NCBI RefSeq assembly: GCF_963674565.1
Contig: NZ_OY771430.1
Location: 372,001 to 436,000, forward strand
DNA length: 64,000 nucleotides
Direction: 5' to 3'
From: an uncultured Carboxylicivirga sp.
Lineage (GTDB): Bacteria; Bacteroidota; Bacteroidia; Bacteroidales; Marinilabiliaceae
Part shown: one piece after another, positions 21,706 through 30,237 of the stretch
Numbering within the stretch: position 1 is the first letter of the stretch
Layout of the letters: every line of letters starts with the position of its first letter
Position numbers and translations under genes: made by a program
Notes under the pieces: generated by a model
Database searches by the model: none
Told to the model about the DNA's origin: nothing
The model's input: the letters and a program-made list of their open reading frames with translations, nothing else

Positions 21706-23100
21706 ATGAAAAACATAAATATTTTAGTTTACTTATTAGGAATAATGCTTTTTGCAGGAGCATGTGATCTTACATTTGAGCCAATCGATGAGATTGATAA
21801 CGATAAGGCTTTTACAAATATTGATGATTTGAACAGTGGGTTGGCTGGTATAATGTCTCAATATGGTGGTCATGCTATTATTGCCAATAGTGATCGGGCA
21901 AGTGACGATTTGAGGTTTTCAAATTCCAACAGGGGGCAAGGTGTTGCTGTTCATGACTGGACTTACAATGCAGCAAGCTCTGATATAAGTGGTGTTTGGT
22001 ATGGAAGTGCTCACATTATTGACGCTGCCAACCGATTAATAGCTGAGGCAGAAAAATTTAATCCGGAAGAAGAAGTTGTGAAAAGGGTTGTGGCCGAATG
22101 TAAATTCTTAAGAGCACTTTCCAGCTTTGAATCTGTAAGGTTTTACTGTTCAAACTATGAGCCTGAATCTTTGGGCGTACCTTATGTTTTTGTTTCAGAA
22201 ATAGTACAGCCAAGTCGCTTATCTCAAAAGCAAAGCTATGAGTATATTTTGAAGGATATTGATGATGCAATCCCATCTTTGAATCAATATTCCGATGATA
22301 ATCCGATTCAAAACTCTCCGGGAGGGAATTACTGGATAACAAAGTCAGCTGCATATGCTTTAAAAGCACGTGTTGCGCTCTACATGAGAGATTGGAATAT
22401 GGCGATTAATGCTGCTGAGAGTGCTATAGGCGAAGGAGGTTTTCGTCTTGCCAATATTGGTGAGTATGCAAATGTATGGGATGATTATGTTGAGAAAGAT
22501 GTGGAAGTGATGTTTCGTCTCAAAAGAGAGAATTATAAAATGGGGGATTTTTATACTTCTTCTGCAAATGGTGATATTTATTTTCATCCGTCATTTGGCT
22601 TGATGGATATATATGATGAAGATGATGTTCGAAAACAAGCATTTTTCGGAACTAACGAAAACGGTAAAGATATAGTTGTTAAGCATGATGGACGACCAGG
22701 AGACCTTCCAAATGTTGTTGATTTAAAAATGTTTAGGGTATCAGAAATGATTCTTATTAAGGCTGAAGCTTATGTTGAATTAGATAAGCTGGATAATGCC
22801 AAAACTGAAATAACAACTTTACGTCAAAACAGAATTACAGATCCAGCTGATGTAGATATGTCCACCAAAACACTTGCAATGAAAGTATTGCAGGAAGAGC
22901 GGAGACGCGAATTGGCTTACGAAGGGCATCGTTTTTATGATTTAAGAAGATGGAATCTGCCAGTTGAAAGATTACCGGAGGATTCAGAAACAAAACCATC
23001 CTATTTACCAGCCGGAGATTATCATTTTGTATTTCCTATTCCTCAGGACGAAATGTTTGCCAATGATAACATGGTTCAAAACGATGGATATAGTAATTAA
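21706..23100 (+). CDS. SusD/RagB-family surface lipoprotein
   Basis: The 464-residue lipoprotein has a type II signal peptide with lipobox AGAC. Its helical TPR-like body and C-terminal signature (LQEERRRELAYEGHRFYDLRRWNLP) are typical of the SusD/RagB family. It caps the SusC channel and captures substrate at the cell surface. It follows the SusC-like gene by 13 bases. Length is slightly below the usual 500-600 residues, but start, signature and C-terminus are all present. Confidence 0.95.
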   Translation: MKNINILVYLLGIMLFAGACDLTFEPIDEIDNDKAFTNIDDLNSGLAGIMSQYGGHAIIANSDRASDDLRFSNSNRGQGVAVHDWTYNAASSDISGVWYGSAHIIDAANRLIAEAEKFNPEEEVVKRVVAECKFLRALSSFESVRFYCSNYEPESLGVPYVFVSEIVQPSRLSQKQSYEYILKDIDDAIPSLNQYSDDNPIQNSPGGNYWITKSAAYALKARVALYMRDWNMAINAAESAIGEGGFRLANIGEYANVWDDYVEKDVEVMFRLKRENYKMGDFYTSSANGDIYFHPSFGLMDIYDEDDVRKQAFFGTNENGKDIVVKHDGRPGDLPNVVDLKMFRVSEMILIKAEAYVELDKLDNAKTEITTLRQNRITDPADVDMSTKTLAMKVLQEERRRELAYEGHRFYDLRRWNLPVERLPEDSETKPSYLPAGDYHFVFPIPQDEMFANDNMVQNDGYSN

Positions 23101-23163
23101 TTTCTGAATAGCTGAAATGACGATGAGTAGAAATCATTTGACTTTCAATTAAAATGAAGAATT

Positions 23164-24114
23164 ATGAAAATTAAACTTATTTATATGGCTTCACTGTTCA
23201 TTACTGCTTTGTTAATGAACTCTTGTGGAGAAGAAGAGAGTCAGTTATTTAATGATAATGATGCCTTTTTTGCCTTTGAGACCAGTTCGTCTGTAAAACT
23301 GGAAAATGATATTCGTACACTACGTATACCTGTATATCTGGCAAAAAGTGTGGCTAAAGGAGAATTGACTTTTGATGTTGAAAATGAAGGTTTCAGTAAT
23401 CCGGCTATTGAAGGAGTCGATTTCACCATTGAAAATACGAATCATACATTGTTTTTTGATGGAGAGTATTATGCCAATATTAAAGTCAGACTTATTGATA
23501 ATGACGAACGTGATGGTGATAAAAAATTCAATATTGTTCTGAAAAGCAATACAATCAACGCTGGTATCGGAATGGCAAATAATGCGAATACGGTACACAC
23601 CGTTAATATTAGTGATAATGAACATCCACTGGCAACTTTAATAGGCTTTGACTTTGTTGCAGTTGAGCAATCAATAGCAAAAGATACTGAAGGTAATCAG
23701 ATAGCACCTTATAATGTTCCGGTTGAGATCAGACCAGATACTGTAGCAGGTCGAGACGATCGTTTATTGGTAAAAGGTTTATTAGGTGTGAATCAGGAAA
23801 TACGTATGCGATTTGATGTAGAAACTGGAGAAGTGGTTCTTGAAGCAGATCAAAACTATAAAGGGGTTATTGATCCTTATTTTGGTATCGAAATTCAACT
23901 GACATTCTTTGGTTGGGATTGGTATGTAAATAATGAAGGAAAGGATGCCATTAAACGATATCCTGAAGCCATCGGTACATTTGACCTGGTAAAACAGGAG
24001 ATTGTCTTTAGTGAAGGTTATCTGGCACAGATTACAGGTCCATCAACTCATCCATATCTTGGTTTTGCTTATAATATACTTGTAATAGAAAATTGTCGCA
24101 TTGCTAAAGAATAA
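23164..24114 (+). CDS. Calx-beta-like lipoprotein downstream of SusCD pair
   Basis: The 316-residue protein has a lipobox (MNSC) and an acidic N-terminus. A Calx-beta-like domain spans about 35-150 (IPVYLAKSVAKGELTFDVEN, later DNDERDGDKKFNIVL). A second beta-rich region forms the C-terminal half. Such lipoproteins often form the third gene of SusCD operons and are thought to sit on the outside of the cell and bind substrate. Here the gene lies 63 bases after the SusD-like gene and is followed by an intrinsic terminator, so it ends the operon. The specific ligand is unknown. Confidence 0.8.
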   Translation: MKIKLIYMASLFITALLMNSCGEEESQLFNDNDAFFAFETSSSVKLENDIRTLRIPVYLAKSVAKGELTFDVENEGFSNPAIEGVDFTIENTNHTLFFDGEYYANIKVRLIDNDERDGDKKFNIVLKSNTINAGIGMANNANTVHTVNISDNEHPLATLIGFDFVAVEQSIAKDTEGNQIAPYNVPVEIRPDTVAGRDDRLLVKGLLGVNQEIRMRFDVETGEVVLEADQNYKGVIDPYFGIEIQLTFFGWDWYVNNEGKDAIKRYPEAIGTFDLVKQEIVFSEGYLAQITGPSTHPYLGFAYNILVIENCRIAKE

Positions 24115-24148
24115 AATTTTGGGGTTTATAAATAAGTAGGTCAGAAAA

Positions 24149-24180
24149 GGGCTGCTCTTCGGAGTGGCTCTTTTTGTTTT
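24149..24180 (+). terminator. Intrinsic terminator of the protease/SusCD locus
   Basis: A 9-bp stem (GGGCTGCTC with GAGTGGCTC, counting G-U pairs) with a TTCG tetraloop is followed by TTTTTGTTTT, 35 bases after the lipoprotein stop. Confidence 0.8.
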
Positions 24181-24621
24181 AATGGTTGAGGACATCACGG
24201 ATTAAATGAATATTTTGCCTTTCAGATAATGAGCTCACTATTATGATGTTGGTTCTATAAGTTGGATTTAAAAAGTAATTACAACTAAAAATTATAGGCA
24301 TCTTAACCAGAATTAATTAAGGTATTAATGCTCTACTTATAAATCAAAAAAAATAACTCTGAAAGGATTAAAATCTAATGAAGGATTTATTTAACTTCAT
24401 TTAGAATGTACTTGAAGAGCTCAAATTGAAATGTAGAGACAGCAAATTAAAATGAACGCTTTGTAAAAAGTATTGTGCAGTGGGTAAAATGAACAGAGAG
24501 TTCTTTCAGATTTATTGTGCAGGATGTAAAATGAATTGTGTAGGTCGTACGTTTGGATGCAGAGAACTTTCTTTTTTATGAGATGTAAGGAATGCCCTAA
24601 TGCTAATGAATCTGGCTTCAA
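24181..24621. other. Convergent intergenic region, no gene seen
   Basis: About 440 bases lie between two facing terminators. No convincing coding frame was found; a 66-residue minus-strand frame here is low-complexity and was discarded. The only structure seen is a short 42-base-period direct repeat at 24471-24535. Confidence 0.45.
24471..24535. repeat. Imperfect direct repeat, two copies, 42-base period
   Basis: TATTGTGCAG followed four bases later by TAAAATGAA occurs at 24471 and again at 24513, matching at 20 of 23 positions. A third, weaker TAAAATGAA precedes the pair. No function is evident. Confidence 0.5.
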
Positions 24622-24652
24622 ATGAAAAAGGCTGCCCTTATGAGCAGCCTTT
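24622..24652 (-). terminator. Intrinsic terminator of the InlB-repeat protein gene
   Basis: On the minus strand a perfect 9-bp stem (AAAGGCTGC with GCAGCCTTT) is followed by a short T-rich tail, just after the stop codon of the gene ending at 24671. Confidence 0.8.
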
Positions 24653-24670
24653 CAAACGAACATGAGCTAT

Positions 24671-26890
24671 CTATCTAACTATTATTTTTACAATACTTGA
24701 TTTTTCGCCTTCGATAACTTTTAATAAGTAAACACCTGACTGAACATCATAATCGATCTGAGCATTATTTACAATACCTTTTTCAATTATATTTCCTGCC
24801 AGATTATAGATTTCGTAGTTTGCTTCACCTTTTAATCCGCTAATATTTACAACACCATTTGATGGGTTTGGAGAAACAATAATCGTATCTGTTTCTGTAT
24901 CTCCAATTGCTGTTGCTACTTCCCATTTTGCATATACAGTTAAGTCACCATATGATCCTGCAGTTATACCTGTTGTTTCGGTACCAACCTGAAAATCTGA
25001 TGTTGTATACCAGCCAGCAAAAGTATAACCATCTTTTATTGGTGCATTAAATGATATATCTGTATCAGTAATCTTATATGAGGTTTTGTAATATAAACCA
25101 TTTTTATCTCCACCATTTAATTCATAAGTAATGTAATAGGTTACTGTTAAATATTTGGCATAAAGGGTCATATTGCCTGTTGTTCCAGCTGGAATAGAAG
25201 TTGTATAATAAGCTCCACCGTAAGTACTAGGTTCTGTATATTCAGTATACCATCTGTAAAATTTATAACCTGTAGGAGGTGTTGGATTAACTAAGGTAAC
25301 TTCGTCATCAACAGTATAGGTACTAACGGTATTATTATCGGTACCACCTAATGCATCGAATGTAAGATCATAGGTTATTATGCCAGAGTATTTAGCATAA
25401 ATGGTAATGTCTGAAGTAGTCGTTGTTGGATCAATTTCAGTAATTTCTGTGCCAGCCTGGAAATCTGCAGTAGTATACCAACCATCAAAAGTAGTATATC
25501 CTTCTTTAGCAGCATCTGTAAGAACTATTGTTTCCGACAGACTGTTAAAACGATCTATGTTACTATGTGTACCTCCTGCTGTTTCAAATGTAATATAGTA
25601 AGTGGTAGATGGAGTATAAGTGAAAACTTCTCTGTGAGTGGTGGCTGGAGTTGTGCCGTCTGCTTCAAAAACGCCATCGTCATCCTGACCGCTAAAATAC
25701 ATTTTACCGTTAAATGGAGTAAATTCCATATCAACTAGATAACCATCACTAACAGATTGAACAGTTGCACCATCATACACAAACATACGCGCGCCGCTCA
25801 ATGAAGAATCGTAGTTGCCATTTTCATCATAAACCCTTTCATTGGCAACAAAATATAACATACCATCTAAGAATTCAATATTTTTAATGTCTCTAAGGTC
25901 TTTATCTGATATAACGGTTATAGCTTCGGTTGAAGGATCGTAAGAATACAATCTTCTTTGATCATTACCAGAAGGAGAAGCTACAAAAATTAAATTGTCG
26001 TTATATTCACCTAATAACTTCAGGTTAGTATTCTCTTCGATTACATCATTAATTGAAGTAACATTCACTGGTTCGGCAGTATCCATATCAAACTTCCAGA
26101 CAAGATTATTTCTGTCATTAAAGTATACAGTACCTCCAACATTGGTAAAATCTTCAAGATAGTCGTCATACCCTTCAACCAGATTATAATAAGTTGCAGC
26201 AGCTCCCCTAAATGTTTTTATATAAACGCAAAACTGATATCCGGCGTCAGTATTTGAAGGATCTTTAGCATATAGGAAAGTCAGATTTGAAGCACCACCG
26301 TAAAAATATACTTTATTAGTGATGCTTACATCAACAATTGGAGATGCTATTCTAATAGTTGGAGATGTAGTAGTACCATCCCATTGAAGCAAATACATAT
26401 TAGTATCAGTATTATCATCGGGATTTGTTCCTGCAAAGATTATTTTTTCTGTTCCATATTCAGTAATAAGAATAGGTTTATTGTTTGGTACCCAGGTTGC
26501 AGCCACTTCAAATGCTCCAGTAAGATCATTAATCTTGAACATTTTTTCGCCTTCTGTATCTGTAGCTACACAGTATATATTATCATTTAATACAAAATAA
26601 TAATTGGGATTTGATTGATAATCTGTACCTGGATAGATATCACACATTGTGAAGTTATCTGCAGTTCCATCTGTAACAAAAGGTTCATTTGACATTGTTA
26701 AGAATCCTCGAAAATCAATCGCTGCTTCTGCTCCGGAGAATACAAGCATTTGCGAGTTGCTGATAAATTTATTAGGGGTTATTCCCCAACCGTTTTCATA
26801 AGAATAATAATCTTTTACCAAATCAACTGTTTGCCCTATTGTAAGGGTACTAATCATTAATAGCAGAATCGCTAAGTAGTTTTTTTTCAT
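24671..26890 (-). CDS. T9SS-exported protein with InlB-B (Listeria-Bacteroides) repeats
   Basis: The 739-residue protein starts with a signal peptide (MKKNYLAILLLM, ending TIGQ). Residues to about 420 contain ELW/DGT-like beta-propeller repeats (for example LYFVANERVYDENGNY and MYFSGQDDDGVFEADGT). Three InlB-B-type repeats follow at about 430-660, each with the motif GYT.F.GWYT and ending in YAK. The C-terminus is a T9SS type A sorting domain (SPNPSNGVVNISGL, ending KIIVR). A surface-exposed or secreted binding or adhesion protein is likely. ATG 26890 was preferred over upstream ATGs (to 26935) because the signal peptide begins there. It is transcribed convergently to the protease/SusCD locus. 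Confidence 0.85.
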   Translation of the reverse strand: MKKNYLAILLLMISTLTIGQTVDLVKDYYSYENGWGITPNKFISNSQMLVFSGAEAAIDFRGFLTMSNEPFVTDGTADNFTMCDIYPGTDYQSNPNYYFVLNDNIYCVATDTEGEKMFKINDLTGAFEVAATWVPNNKPILITEYGTEKIIFAGTNPDDNTDTNMYLLQWDGTTTSPTIRIASPIVDVSITNKVYFYGGASNLTFLYAKDPSNTDAGYQFCVYIKTFRGAAATYYNLVEGYDDYLEDFTNVGGTVYFNDRNNLVWKFDMDTAEPVNVTSINDVIEENTNLKLLGEYNDNLIFVASPSGNDQRRLYSYDPSTEAITVISDKDLRDIKNIEFLDGMLYFVANERVYDENGNYDSSLSGARMFVYDGATVQSVSDGYLVDMEFTPFNGKMYFSGQDDDGVFEADGTTPATTHREVFTYTPSTTYYITFETAGGTHSNIDRFNSLSETIVLTDAAKEGYTTFDGWYTTADFQAGTEITEIDPTTTTSDITIYAKYSGIITYDLTFDALGGTDNNTVSTYTVDDEVTLVNPTPPTGYKFYRWYTEYTEPSTYGGAYYTTSIPAGTTGNMTLYAKYLTVTYYITYELNGGDKNGLYYKTSYKITDTDISFNAPIKDGYTFAGWYTTSDFQVGTETTGITAGSYGDLTVYAKWEVATAIGDTETDTIIVSPNPSNGVVNISGLKGEANYEIYNLAGNIIEKGIVNNAQIDYDVQSGVYLLKVIEGEKSSIVKIIVR

Positions 26891-26935
26891 AGCATTAATT
26901 TTTAATGTTAATGTTTTGACTTGTGAAGTCATCAC

Positions 26936-27509
26936 TTTTATTTAATTGAGAAAAGCTTGATAATTCTCATTAGTATGACTAAAGTATTATTAAGATGCGA
27001 TGAGAAGAATAAGAGAAACACAGTGTTAGTACTGCTATTAAAAATATCGCCCTAGTTTTTATGCTATGAGTATTTTAATGACCTTATTAATACCACTATT
27101 AATACATGTAAACAATTGAAATATAGGATTAAGTATGGGATATTGGTTAATCTCATTGAATGTGCTTTTGAGCTGCATTTGAATGCAATTCTAAGATTAA
27201 ATTCCTTAATAAGTAGTTATTTTTGTGCGACTGGAAAATTAAATCAATTTCAAATTTGTGGTGAAGATTTTAAATAAAATAGATAATGCTGAGTAAATAG
27301 TTATGTGGTAAACTATTCTTTTTGGTTTGTAATTTGACCACCCCATCTGGGGTGGTTTTTTTATTTGCAAAGAACAGAAATGAGCAGGAGAGGATTTTTG
27401 TATACCTTATGATTTATATTCTGATCGCTGTCGCCGTTAGATTATCAATATTAGAAGAGTATTGAGCTTAAATAACTATACCCTGATAATACTTTTGTTG
27501 TATCCAAGG
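26936..27509. other. Host intergenic region before the prophage border
   Basis: About 570 AT-rich bases with no coding frame that reads like protein. It contains one strong plus-strand terminator (27337-27363) without a recognised gene in front of it, so a small RNA could be encoded here. Confidence 0.4.
27337..27363 (+). terminator. Orphan intrinsic terminator
   Basis: A perfect 8-bp GC-rich stem (ACCACCCC with GGGGTGGT), 4-base loop and a run of eight T. There is no plus-strand gene upstream for more than 3 kb, so it may end an unannotated small RNA. Confidence 0.8.
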
Positions 27510-27543
27510 TCCTGAAACAACAAACCACCCTTCAAGGGGGTGG
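27510..27543 (-). terminator. Probable terminator of ssrA remnant (minus strand)
   Basis: On the minus strand, CCACCC pairs with GGGTGG around a 7-base loop and is followed by TTTGTTGTTT. It lies 16 bases downstream of the tmRNA-like 3' end, the usual place for an ssrA terminator. Confidence 0.55.
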
Positions 27544-27558
27544 CGTTAGAGTTTCAAA

Positions 27559-27575
27559 GTGGAGCTGCAGGGAAA
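27559..27575 (-). other. ssrA: Candidate attachment site: 3' end of tmRNA gene
   Basis: Read on the minus strand, this is TTTCCCTGCAGCTCCAC. It matches the T-arm/acceptor 3' end expected for a Bacteroidota tmRNA, whose acceptor stem pairs GGGGCTG with CAGCTCC. No complete tmRNA can be built here because a protein gene occupies the place of its 5' half. It therefore looks like the displaced 3' end left when an element integrates into ssrA. Prophage genes begin 100 bases to the right. The intact gene and second att copy should lie beyond 64,000. Confidence 0.55.
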
Positions 27576-27672
27576 TATCCCCTTACTCCATGTAATTTAA
27601 TTTTAGTATGTTGGAAAGTGTATCTTTTGTATATCAGAAAACTTCTCTTTTTTTTAATGATTTCTATTGTAT

Positions 27673-28218
27673 CTACAGGATATTATCAATTTCATTTTTT
27701 ACTACATGTCTAAACCTTTGAATCATGTAGAATAAGCATACAAGAAATTGAGTAAGCAGAAAACTGGCTATAGCAGTAAATGTCTTTTCATATAGCGGAA
27801 CAGTTTTGCATTTAAATACCAGATTAATTAACATTAGTATAAAAATCACTATCCCCAGAAAAACAACGTATTGAATAATATCTGATATCTGTCGCATATT
27901 GTTTTTATATCGGATAAAATTGTTATTATCTCTGTTGCAATTGTTTTTTTCATTACGAATCTTATCCCCAACACTTAATAATAATGAGAAGAATAGACCA
28001 GTAAATATCGCAATGCCCGTTCCGATAAATGTTTCTAAATCTGAAAGCTTAATATTCTTATACCAGATAACAATAGATGCTCCTATTGGTAAAATATAAA
28101 ATGATAGAATGAAAAGTGTATTATTCCAAATACCTCCGCGAAGATTATCGTCACTATCTTTTCTTATACTTTTTGTAGCATCTCTATAGATTTCAAATAG
28201 ATCTTTTAGTTCAATCAT
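27673..28218 (-). CDS. Four-helix membrane protein, prophage edge
   Basis: A hypothetical protein of 181 residues with four predicted membrane helices in two pairs: NTLFILSFYILPIGASIVIW and an adjacent FIGTGIAIFTGLFFSLLLSV, then VVFLGIVIFILMLINLVF and a last helix near ASFLLTQFLVCLFYM. A short basic loop (KIRNEKNNCNRDNNN) separates the pairs. ATG 28218 was chosen because the upstream alternative at 28254 overlaps the preceding gene by 26 bases. It is the last gene of the leftward repressor operon and next to the integration site, a typical position for lysogenic-conversion genes. I do not recognise the family. Confidence 0.7.
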   Translation of the reverse strand: MIELKDLFEIYRDATKSIRKDSDDNLRGGIWNNTLFILSFYILPIGASIVIWYKNIKLSDLETFIGTGIAIFTGLFFSLLLSVGDKIRNEKNNCNRDNNNFIRYKNNMRQISDIIQYVVFLGIVIFILMLINLVFKCKTVPLYEKTFTAIASFLLTQFLVCLFYMIQRFRHVVKNEIDNIL

Positions 28219-28228
28219 GAAACTGAAT

Positions 28229-29167
28229 TTAAGATATTTCTTTCTGGATTTCAATCATTTCTGAATTTATAAATTCTTGCATCTTTTCAAAAATTGGGTA
28301 ATTGTCTATGTCAATACAGGACTGATATATTTTAATGCTTGGAATTAAATTCGTTGTTTCTCCACTAGCATCTAATTTTGACGTTCTTTCTTCTTTATAA
28401 TCAATGTATTTATTTTCATACGTAGCATTAATATCATATTCTCTATTTTCAATATGAAAGCCATGATTTGCTAATGCTATTTGGATATCAGCCAACTCTA
28501 AAGGTTCATTTTTTTTCTTGCTAATTCTTCCAAGTTTTATTGTAGCTTTAACGGCATCTGCTTCACTAATTTGATGTGTACTCTGTTTGCTAACAATAAT
28601 AACATCTTTAATAGTTGATTCTTTTAAGAATTTTTTAAGCCTTTTTTCCGTTGTTGTTGGATGAACTCTTTTCCCAACTGTGGTAAAACCATATTTATTG
28701 AGTCCCTCGATAATTAGATCTTGCCATAACTTCTTGATACTAGAACCTCCATACTGTTGGGCAAACAAATAACCAGTATCGGAACTTCCTCCAGGAAACC
28801 AAATTCTAGCAAACCATTTGGGACCAATGATATCCTTATCCGATGAAATCTTTTTTAGTCCATCTTCGTCAATAATAAACTGTCTTAATCCAGTAGTACC
28901 ACCGTCTATTAATAAATCAAGAGTTCTATTGCTAGGATCAATTTTCTGTTTCTCAAGCATTGCACCTTGAGTATTATCTTTAGTAACAAACCTTTCTTTA
29001 TCAATTAGGTTTATTAAATCTTGAGCAAATCCTTCTGTAAATTTATTGCCATTTATATCTGGATAAGCTATTGATAAAAAGTCATTTAGTTTATATGTTT
29101 CTGAATTTGAGGTATTTTTACGTTTTATTTTAAACGTATTCATACTTAAAAAGAGATTGTGTGCCAT
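28229..29167 (-). CDS. Hypothetical cytoplasmic protein, prophage edge
   Basis: The 312-residue protein has no signal peptide or membrane helix. It is mixed alpha/beta with a central stretch GGTTGLRQFIIDEDGLKKIS and later WFARIWFPGGSSDTGYLFAQ, and a C-terminal half rich in charged residues. I do not recognise a family. It lies just upstream of, and overlaps the longer form of, the four-helix membrane protein, so the two are probably co-translated partners. Start at 29167 (MAHNLFLSM) or 29143 (MNTFKIKRK) are both possible. The pair is a candidate superinfection-exclusion or abortive-infection cassette by position only. Confidence 0.65.
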   Translation of the reverse strand: MAHNLFLSMNTFKIKRKNTSNSETYKLNDFLSIAYPDINGNKFTEGFAQDLINLIDKERFVTKDNTQGAMLEKQKIDPSNRTLDLLIDGGTTGLRQFIIDEDGLKKISSDKDIIGPKWFARIWFPGGSSDTGYLFAQQYGGSSIKKLWQDLIIEGLNKYGFTTVGKRVHPTTTEKRLKKFLKESTIKDVIIVSKQSTHQISEADAVKATIKLGRISKKKNEPLELADIQIALANHGFHIENREYDINATYENKYIDYKEERTSKLDASGETTNLIPSIKIYQSCIDIDNYPIFEKMQEFINSEMIEIQKEIS

Positions 29168-29208
29168 TATCGTTTTGGTTAAAAGTTTATTTGGTTAGAT
29201 CAACTATA

Positions 29209-29427
29209 TCACCTTTTTAATGCATATTCAATATTTCTCAACCCTTGTTTCAATGTGTCATCTTGATTTAGAAATTGAGTAAGATGATCCATTACTGGTT
29301 TTAACTGATGTTCAAGATTATTAAGTCCATAAGCTTTCATGTACTCAATTACTAATGCAGGATTTTCATGTCCAAATCCTTCACCATAAATAATGTCTAG
29401 ATGTCTAATAGCTTCTTGTAAGTCCAT
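29209..29427 (-). CDS. Small hypothetical phage protein (72 aa)
   Basis: A 72-residue, mostly helical acidic protein (MDLQEAIRHLDIIYGEGFGH). It lies in the leftward operon between the repressor and the 312-residue protein, 52 bases after the repressor stop. No family is recognised. It is likely expressed in the lysogen together with the repressor. Confidence 0.6.
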   Translation of the reverse strand: MDLQEAIRHLDIIYGEGFGHENPALVIEYMKAYGLNNLEHQLKPVMDHLTQFLNQDDTLKQGLRNIEYALKR

Positions 29428-29479
29428 AATTAAGGGATTTAATGTTTCTATTAACTGATTTAGGGTTACTATACTTTTC

Positions 29480-29893
29480 TTATTCTTTTAATTTCTCCTT
29501 CAACCTCCCCATCTCTTCCGACTGTTTTTCTAATCTATCTACCAGCTTTTTTAATTCTTCTTCTAATAGGCTTATTTTTCCATCTTTTTGAGCACATTTT
29601 ATACATACTTGCTCACCATCATTGGTAACCATCTGAAGAGTAGAACTCTCCTCTTTATCATTAGTGAATGAAGATGATATCATAACCTCTTCACCTGTTA
29701 AAAGCCACCTAGCATTAATGTCCGAATAGAATGTAAGAAATCTAGATAAGAATTCTAAAGTTGGCTTTTGCTTTCCATTCCAAATGAAATTAATGGTTTG
29801 TTTTGAGCCCAATCCTTTCTCGATCAAGTCAATTTGTCTAATATTTTTTGACTCGCAATATTCTATAAATCTGTCTCTTATCGCTTCTTTCAT
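29480..29893 (-). CDS. CI-like HTH repressor with C-terminal coiled coil
   Basis: The 137-residue protein has an N-terminal helix-turn-helix (RFIEYCESKNIRQIDLIEKG, then SKQTINFIWNGKQKPTLEFL), as in XRE/CI-type phage repressors. A linker follows, then a C-terminal leucine-rich coiled coil (LLEELKKLVDRLEKQ) likely to mediate oligomerisation. There is no LexA-type peptidase domain, so induction would not use RecA-stimulated self-cleavage. It is divergent from the first rightward phage gene across a 121-base region with operator-like inverted repeats. It is the best candidate for the lysogeny repressor. Confidence 0.8.
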   Translation of the reverse strand: MKEAIRDRFIEYCESKNIRQIDLIEKGLGSKQTINFIWNGKQKPTLEFLSRFLTFYSDINARWLLTGEEVMISSSFTNDKEESSTLQMVTNDGEQVCIKCAQKDGKISLLEEELKKLVDRLEKQSEEMGRLKEKLKE

Positions 29894-30014
29894 GTAAATG
29901 ACAGTAAAATAAAGTCAAATAAATTTTGACTATGTCAAAAAAATATAGACTTTTACAACAGTAATACAACACTAATATAACATTATAAACATAGCTAAAA
30001 AAGACCTAGAACTA
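29894..30014. promoter_or_regulatory. Divergent operator/promoter region of the prophage
   Basis: Between the leftward repressor and the first rightward gene. An inverted repeat AGTCAAA (29913-29919) / TTTGACT (29925-29931) is followed at once by a second GTCAAA (29934) and a weaker GAC half-site near 29948. Repeated GTCAAA boxes over divergent starts are what a CI/Cro-type switch would bind; the binding itself is inferred. Confidence 0.6.
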
Positions 30015-30227
30015 ATGACAAAGCAGGCGTTGAAAAAACTCAAATCAAAGTTGCCTCGCAATTACAGAGGCATATTGGCAAAGCGCACAGGTAAAAGCGA
30101 ATCTGCAGTTTACCAAGCTTTAATCGGAACCATTAATAGTCCGGAAATTATTGACGAGGCCATAAGATTGGCTGAAGAGCAGGTACATAAAAACAATGAC
30201 ATGCTAAAAAAGATCGAATCACTTTAA
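30015..30227 (+). CDS. Small HTH DNA-binding protein (Cro-like position)
   Basis: A 70-residue basic protein with the helix-turn-helix-like stretch YRGILAKRTGKSESAVYQAL followed by a helix containing IIDEAIRLAEEQ. Proteins with this LAKRTGKSES..VY pattern are common small DNA-binding proteins in Bacteroidota. As the first rightward gene opposite the repressor, it is well placed to act as a Cro-type early regulator. Confidence 0.7.
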   Translation: MTKQALKKLKSKLPRNYRGILAKRTGKSESAVYQALIGTINSPEIIDEAIRLAEEQVHKNNDMLKKIESL

Positions 30228-30237
30228 TTCATTTTCT

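Noticed and set aside
24421..24621. 66-residue minus-strand protein
   Set aside because: Low-complexity His/Tyr/Leu sequence arising from the 42-base repeat; it runs into the terminator of another gene.
27559..27960. Complete tmRNA gene on the minus strand
   Set aside because: Only the last 17 bases match; the region where the 5' half would lie encodes the four-helix membrane protein, and no 5' acceptor strand or tag reading frame was found.
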